From Trichomonas vaginalis G3 (taxonomy: Eukaryota > Parabasalia > Trichomonadida > Trichomonadidae): 64,000 bases of DNA. Location: positions 13,782,522 to 13,846,521 of the forward strand of contig NC_067204.1 of the NCBI RefSeq assembly GCF_026262505.1, in the 5' to 3' direction. Positions 58,866 to 64,000 of this stretch are shown here, piece by piece; the stretch's first letter is position 1; each line of letters opens with the position of its first letter. Position numbers and translations under genes: made by a program. The notes under the pieces are model-generated. The model was not told the DNA's origin and searched no databases. It saw only the letters and a program-made list of their open reading frames with translations.

Positions 58866-60364
58866 ATGGATAACACAGATTTAAAAAATTTAATTGATGA
58901 TTTAGTACTTAATCAAAATTTCTTATTATTATGATTAAAATCATATCTCCAAAAATATAATAATAATATAACGGGTGATGATATGGAATATTATTATCCA
59001 TATTATAAAAATGAAATTTTGAAATATCATAATAAAATAATTTCTGAAATTAAAGACAAAATTAAAAATAATGAATATTCAAAGGGAAAAACTAAATCAC
59101 AACTTAAACAGTTGAAAGATTTCAAAAATAAAGTATTAACAGAAGAAGATATTGATGAATTATATAAATTATATAATCATGAGCCGCAAAAGCCAAAGGA
59201 ACAAAACGCCCAGGTTCTTCAGACCATAAATGAAGCACAAGCTTTAATTTATGATTCATTAGTTAAACCATATTCAGCCCGACTTTTAAATGAAGATCAA
59301 CTTTTGGAATTCATCCTTCAACATAAACTCGAAGCGGGAAAGTATATCAAACCTTTATATACAGCATATTTAAAACAAATGAATAGAATACATCCAGAAT
59401 TAATGAAGGAAGGAATGAATTCCAAAATCAAAGCAGATAAAATTAAACCACTTACAACACCAAAACCTCCAACAGTAGTACCTCCTCCTCCTTCAGTTAA
59501 TCCTTCATCATTCACTTTATTATATCCATTTCAAACATTAAGAAGCAAAAAGATTTTAAAAAGGATTTCAAGATATTAAATAAACCAATTGACCCAAAAA
59601 TTCAACCATTAAAGGAAAAATTTAGTCGCCTTCATTTGCACCATATCCATATTCATACGAAATTGATCATTTAGAATATTCAAAAGGAAACGTTACTTAT
59701 TTATTTGTCATTAACATTAACACTAGATATTTATATTGCATTCCAGTGAAAGGGAAAACAGAACAGGAAACACGAAGAGCTATTCAATACTTACTAGATC
59801 ATGAAAGAGTAGATAATATCAGGGGTGATGGTGATAAAGGATTTCAGGCAGCTATGGCTCATTATTTCCCACAAATTAATTTTTACTTTTCATCCTCTCC
59901 ATATACGTTTCATAATAAAATAGTTGATGCGGTAATGAGAACTCTTAGAGATGCGTTAGGGGTTAATGGTCAGATATACTGGGATGGAAATCATGACTCC
60001 ATCATACAAGTTAGTATATTATTACAATAATACATGGCATAGAACCATAAACATGAAACCAGTGGAAATGAAAAATGATATTTCAAAAGAATGGGAATAT
60101 ATTAGAAAGCAAATGGAAAGGTTGAATGATGTTAAACGTGAACAAATTAATTCGGGGCTCATGAATTTTAAACAAGGGGATAAAGTTTTGATTCATCTCG
60201 ATTATGGAAAAACTGATAAATCAATGACAAAAAGAAGACGAAGATTTGACACAATAGCTGAATTTGTTAGATATATTAACGGCAATGCATTAGTTGAAGT
60301 TGACAATAAATTAATAGAAATTCCGATTTATTTTATTACTCCATTATATTTAAATGATATTTAA
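58866..60364 (+). pseudogene. INT: Integrase region with upstream unknown domain, broken
   Basis: The downstream part contains retroviral-type (rve/DDE) integrase sequence: YLFVININTRYLYCIPVKG, RVDNIRGDGDKGFQAAM, SSSPYTFHNKIVDAVMR, and a C-terminal part with MNFKQGDKVLIHLDYGK and RRRRFDTIAEF resembling the SH3/chromo-like tail. The upstream part encodes a Lys-rich helical protein with a Pro tract near 59460-59500; whether it belongs to the same gene is unclear. The region is broken in about three places. It supports the Polinton classification of this element. Confidence 0.7.
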
Positions 60365-60456
60365 TTTTTTTATTTCGTAAGAAATGAGTGACAACAAGCA
60401 GTCAAGAGTCCAGACGATGAATATAAAAAGAAACTAAACAGAATTAAATCAAAAAT

Positions 60457-60678
60457 ATGCTATTACAAAAAGAAGCGCAATGCGGTGGGGTTGAAAACAA
60501 TAAAACTAATGGAACTGAAAACGATAAAGAGAGGAAAGAAATAATCGAAAAATTAGAAACTTACCGTTCAATCATTAAACTGAGTGAAGCAAAAATAAAA
60601 GAATTTAATAGAATAAATAAATTGGTTGGAAGAGATGAATTTAATAAAGATGAATTTTTAAACTCTATCCAAATTTAA
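60457..60678 (+). CDS. Small charged element protein
   Basis: A 73-residue Lys/Glu/Asn-rich helix, probably coiled coil (ENDKERKEIIEKLETYRSII). It ends at 60678, where the convergent minus-strand small gene also ends. No family is recognised; it could be a chance frame in AT-rich sequence. Confidence 0.35.
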   Translation: MLLQKEAQCGGVENNKTNGTENDKERKEIIEKLETYRSIIKLSEAKIKEFNRINKLVGRDEFNKDEFLNSIQI

Positions 60679-60839
60679 TTTTTATTCCTCTTCGACAACA
60701 TCTCTCTTTCCATCATTACTGCATAACCACATTTTCTCAATTTTAGTGGTTTGTTATTTTTAACATGTTCTTGCATCATTTTTATCATTTCCTCCCTTGT
60801 TATGATTCGTGGTAAATTTTGAGCTTGTGGGGTATTCAT
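60675..60839 (-). CDS. 54-residue element protein
   Basis: An ATG frame from 60839: MNTPQAQNLPRIITREEMIK, then a helical Met/Lys-rich stretch and RKCGYAVMMEREM to a stop at 60675. Upstream on the minus strand is an AT-rich tract before the tandem array. Gene-like composition and convergent arrangement with the 73-residue gene support it weakly. Function unknown. Confidence 0.4.
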   Translation of the reverse strand: MNTPQAQNLPRIITREEMIKMMQEHVKNNKPLKLRKCGYAVMMEREMLSKRNKN

Positions 60840-60882
60840 TTATGATAAAAATAAAAATTTAAATTATGCCGTTCTAAAGTTT

Positions 60883-61379
60883 GTGACAACATGACATTTT
60901 GACAACATCATGGGTTATTCAATAATTAATTATTTTTGAAGAACTGAAGGGGTCACCAGGTCACCAGGTCACCAGGTCATTTAACTTCTCTGAAAAAATG
61001 TGACAACATGACATTTTGACAACATCATGGGTTATTCAATAATTAATTATTTTTGAAGAACTGAAGGGGTCACCAGGTCACCAGGTCACCAGGTCATTTA
61101 ACTTCTCTGAAAAAATGTGACAACATGACATTTTGACAACATCATGGGTTATTCAATAATTAATTATTTTTGAAGAACTGAAGGGGTCACCAGGTCATTT
61201 AACTTCTTTTAAAAAATGAGACAACATGACATTTTGACAACATCACAGGAGGAAGGCAGTTATGACTTATTTTTGAAGAACTGAAGGGATCACCAGGTCA
61301 CCAGGTCACCAGGTCATTTAACTTCTCTGAAAAAATGTGACAACATGACATTTTGACAACATCACAGGAGGAAGGCAAA
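60883..61379. repeat. Tandem array, ~117-bp units with nested 8-bp repeats
   Basis: Units start at 60883, 61000, 61117, 61218 and 61337 (partial), spacing 117, 117, 101 and 119. Each begins GTGACAACATGACATTTTGA or a close variant, includes TTATTTTTGAAGAACTGAAG, and contains one to three copies of CACCAGGT. The unit at 61218 is a variant (GAGACAACA..., CACAGGAGGAAGGCA, GGGATCACC). An inverted array with the same variant as its second unit from the gene begins at 63785. Confidence 0.92.
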
Positions 61380-61398
61380 AATAAATTCCAGTCATACT

Positions 61399-63710
61399 TT
61401 ATAAAGCTTCATTCACAGGTATTTCATCGTCAGTAAATGATTCCTCATTATCGTTTGGTTCAATTTGTTTATATAATCCTTTCATTTCTTCTTTCAAAAC
61501 ATAATACCATGTTTGTTTACCATCTATTTTTCTTTGTTTCCTTTCACATTTATCCTTAATGCTCATTTGAAAGTTTTTGTCTTTCATGTCTGATGGTTTG
61601 CAGAATAGAGCATTTTTACACGTCATACCTGCACATAATTCATCATAATGTGTATTTATCCATTCATCTAAAGGATTTGTTGATAATTCTATTAAATCTT
61701 GTTTGGCTTCAGTCATCGGTATGATTCGTACATTAAATGATGAAAGGTCATATTGCATAAAATACGTCAGTAAATTATCATAAAATTCCTTAGTGCATGA
61801 ATCCATTAAATTCTTGAAGTAATCAAATTGACCCTTGAATTTACCATTAACCCTTAAAACTACGTATCTTCTGTCTCCAACTTCAATTTTGACGGGTAGA
61901 CGTTATTAGTTACGAAAATGAAATTGGCAACATTCTGAGCTGTTCTTCTGGGTTGATTCTTATCATTAATTCTAATCTCATTATCCGTAATAATTGATTT
62001 CAAAGCGTTGAAGTTTGCGAGTCTATCTTCACCTACATTCTTGAGTTCATTAAGTACAAGAAACATTTTATTTTCAACTACTGAGTTGAAATTACCCGTT
62101 AGCTCACTTATTTCAGTAATGTTTTTACATGAATAACCAGCGAGAAGTTCAGAAATAATATCTGTAAATCTGTTTTTACCTGTTCCCTGAAGTCCTTTCA
62201 AAATAATTGCTGTTTCATTCTTGATTCCAGGATGTTGAATCATTGATGCAATCCAGCCGAGAAGGTATTTATACACTTCATCGTTATTATCACAAATGGC
62301 TTCTTTAATGAAATTCATAAACATCTCAATTTTTGAGTAATCAGGCTTTTCAAGAATGTTGTATTTATAACCCTGAAACGTTGAGAAAACATCTGGGGAA
62401 TCAGATTTAAAGCAAACACCCTTAACGGTTAATGAGGATAATTGATTTAATAGTACGTCCCATGCTGTTATGGTTTTACCTTCTTCTTTAAATAATTTAA
62501 TCATTTTGAGTGACTCTTTCATGTTTGATTGAAGAACGAATGATATTTGATTCATTTTGTCGTGGATATTATAGTCCTTTTGAATGAAATATTTATTTCC
62601 ACAATCTACAAAACGGATTACACGTGATAAATCCTCAATTACTTCAGAACTGTTTTTATACTGATGATTTTCAGCCTTGCGTCTAATATCTGTTATCAAA
62701 AACGAGTCATCAAGTTTTATATCAAATGTTATTTTTGGCTTACGTAATAAAGGTAAAACATATTCATCATAATATTCCTTTTGATAAAGTTTTAGAATCT
62801 TCACCAAAACAAATGGAGAAGTCATTAAATGTGCATATCTACTACGTGCTTTTTCAAAATTACTTTTTGCATTTTCAGTTAAATTGCAGAAATTATAAAC
62901 GTTATCGTATGCTTCATTAATTAAATGATTAGGTAACGAATTAATTGCTTGAAACAGTGTGAATAATGTAACTTCTTTTTCTAAATTCATGTTTCCACCA
63001 TCATTATGTACTTCAAAATCACTAATGCCATCAACTATGCTCTGGGCAAGTTTATCGTCAATGTTTACATCTTTGTTTTCATTCATGATATTCTTTATTT
63101 CTTCGTTCTTCTGTTCAACTCTTACCTTAATATTCAAATCATTTAATATATCATTCACTGTTCTGGTTAATGTTGAATCATAACTTCCACGAATGAATGA
63201 GTATGTATTGATTGGTTCTGTTGCATTCTTGCGAACTCTTGAATCAGCCATAACCACTAATGAACGCTTTGAATCATCCATTGAAGTCATTATATCAATA
63301 TCATAATCATTGCAGGAATAGCATTTAATCATTCTGTTCGAAACTGCATAGAAGAAATTAGTGTTGCAATAAATGTGAAGACCTCCTGAAGCGGTTTTAA
63401 CGATAACATCTTTATCCGAAAGTTTTGATAAAATGTCTTTTCTAACTGTTTCTTTAAGTTCATCATTGTACGATTTATTGATATCAACATCTATAATCGT
63501 TAAATTTGAAATTTTATTTACTAATAAAGCTGTACCAGTTTTCCTTCCTCTTCCTCCATCATGTTTGAGGTAGTTATGTAAATCAATCTTGTTTTCACCA
63601 ATTCTTTCGTTGAGGGTTTTAGTTTCTGCCACAACTAATTCCTCAGCTAATGAATCAATAACTTTTTCATCAGAAACGATATAGTTGTTGTTGTTGTTTG
63701 TTGCTGTCAT
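61399..63710 (-). pseudogene. Primase-polymerase / SF3 helicase fusion, broken
   Basis: The N-terminal part has archaeo-eukaryotic primase (prim-pol) features: IIDVDINKS (metal-binding DxD) and KTASGGLHIYC (sGGxHxY). The central part is alpha-helical. The C-terminal part is an SF3 helicase: Walker A ILKGLQGTGKNRFTD, Walker B-like MFLVLNEL, and sensor-type NFIFVTNN. This is the D5-like replicative primase-helicase architecture of many DNA viruses and plasmids. The gene is broken about once near its end and treated as a fossil. It runs opposite to PolB and lies exactly between two inverted tandem arrays. Confidence 0.82.
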
Positions 63711-63784
63711 TTATATAGGAATAAAAAAATAAAAATAATTTTAAAACTAACTTTATTTTTGGGCTGCATCAAATTTTCGTAAAT

Positions 63785-64000
63785 GTTGTCAAAATGTCAT
63801 GTTGTCACATTTTTTCAGAGAAGTTAAATGACCTGGTGACCTGGTGACCTGGTGATCCCTTCAGTTCTTCAAAAATAAGTCATAACTGCCTTCCTCCTGT
63901 GATGTTGTCAAAATGTCATGTTGTCTCATTTTTTCAGAGAAGTTAAATGACCTGGTGACCTGGTGACCTGGTGACCCCTTCAGTTCTTCAAAAATAATTA
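63785..64000. repeat. Inverted tandem array, continues past window
   Basis: Reverse complement of the 60883-61379 units: TGTTGTCAAAATGTCATGTT, TCAGAGAAGTTAAATGACC and triple CTGGTGAC. From the gene outward the unit order mirrors the left array: first a partial unit, then the variant with CTTCCTCCTGTG and GGTGATCCC, then a standard GGTGACCCC unit. The number of 8-bp repeats differs slightly between sides. Confidence 0.9.

Larger units (their letters stand above)
52600..64000. mobile_element. Second Polinton-like element, incomplete and decayed
   Basis: A run of closely spaced, very AT-rich genes: a tandem-module protein, two unknown proteins, protein-primed PolB, an unknown/integrase region and small genes on +, then minus-strand small and primase/SF3-helicase genes flanked by inverted tandem arrays. 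PolB plus a retroviral-type integrase is the hallmark of Polintons. No capsid gene is visible before the window ends. Several genes are broken (about five or more interruptions in total), while others are open, so it is a fossil of moderate age. The start is approximate and the far end lies beyond 64000. Confidence 0.75.

Noticed and set aside
60883-61379. CRISPR-like array
   Set aside because: Units are over 100 bp and conserved along their whole length, with no short repeat/unique spacer pattern; this is a eukaryotic virus-like element.

Overview
This looks like an AT-rich genome segment from a parabasalid protist (trichomonad). The evidence is: intronless eukaryotic genes with very short 5' flanks; tight divergent gene pairs sharing 39-69 bp promoters; typical host proteins (uS13, ValRS, GAF-PDE, a Rab, NOT2, a CSN4/RPN5-type PCI protein, an actin-related protein, a DEAD helicase); and a Polinton/Maverick-class virus-like element at each end. 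Trichomonas vaginalis is the best-known genome of this kind, but Tritrichomonas, Histomonas and relatives cannot be excluded from sequence alone.

Layout. (1) 1-6422: the end of a decayed Polinton with a capsid-type gene, several element-specific genes and hairpin-bearing terminal DNA. (2) 6423-52600: the host region, about 22 genes. They encode ribosomal protein uS13/S18, a small Lys-rich protein, an EGF/IPT membrane protein, a fimbrillin-like protein of apparent Bacteroidetes origin, coiled-coil proteins, a bromodomain protein paired with a UBE2Q-like E2, a multi-GAF cyclic-nucleotide phosphodiesterase, valyl-tRNA synthetase, a CSN4-like protein, an ankyrin protein, a NOT2-like subunit, an actin-related protein, a Has1-like helicase, a multipass membrane protein, a possible beta-barrel outer-membrane protein and a Rab GTPase. 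(3) 52600-64000: a second Polinton-like element on the + strand with protein-primed PolB, integrase and several unknown genes, plus a convergent primase/SF3-helicase gene bracketed by inverted tandem-repeat arrays. Several of its genes are broken.

The long gene-free stretches of the host region hold the most unusual DNA. Three loci (24.4-25.4 kb, 39.2-41.3 kb, 44.7-45.0 kb) are chains of long hairpins. The 39-41 kb locus is a giant palindrome with 683-bp gap-free arms. It shares with the 24-25 kb locus a constant hairpin apex placed on unrelated basal stems, and a terminal hairpin module whose arms appear to covary. None encodes a recognisable protein; the open frames there are mirror images of each other. 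A separate 1,055-bp terminal-inverted-repeat element with a 7-bp target duplication lies upstream of ValRS, and an inverted end fragment of the same family lies downstream.

Regulation. Many host starts have a TGACA/TGTCA motif joined to a T- or A-run 10-60 bp upstream. Two genes instead carry an identical 11-mer GTGTACGTTTA at exactly the same distance (14 bp) from their ATG. No CRISPR array, rRNA or convincing tRNA was found; two degenerate tRNA-like Pol III units are flagged as weak.
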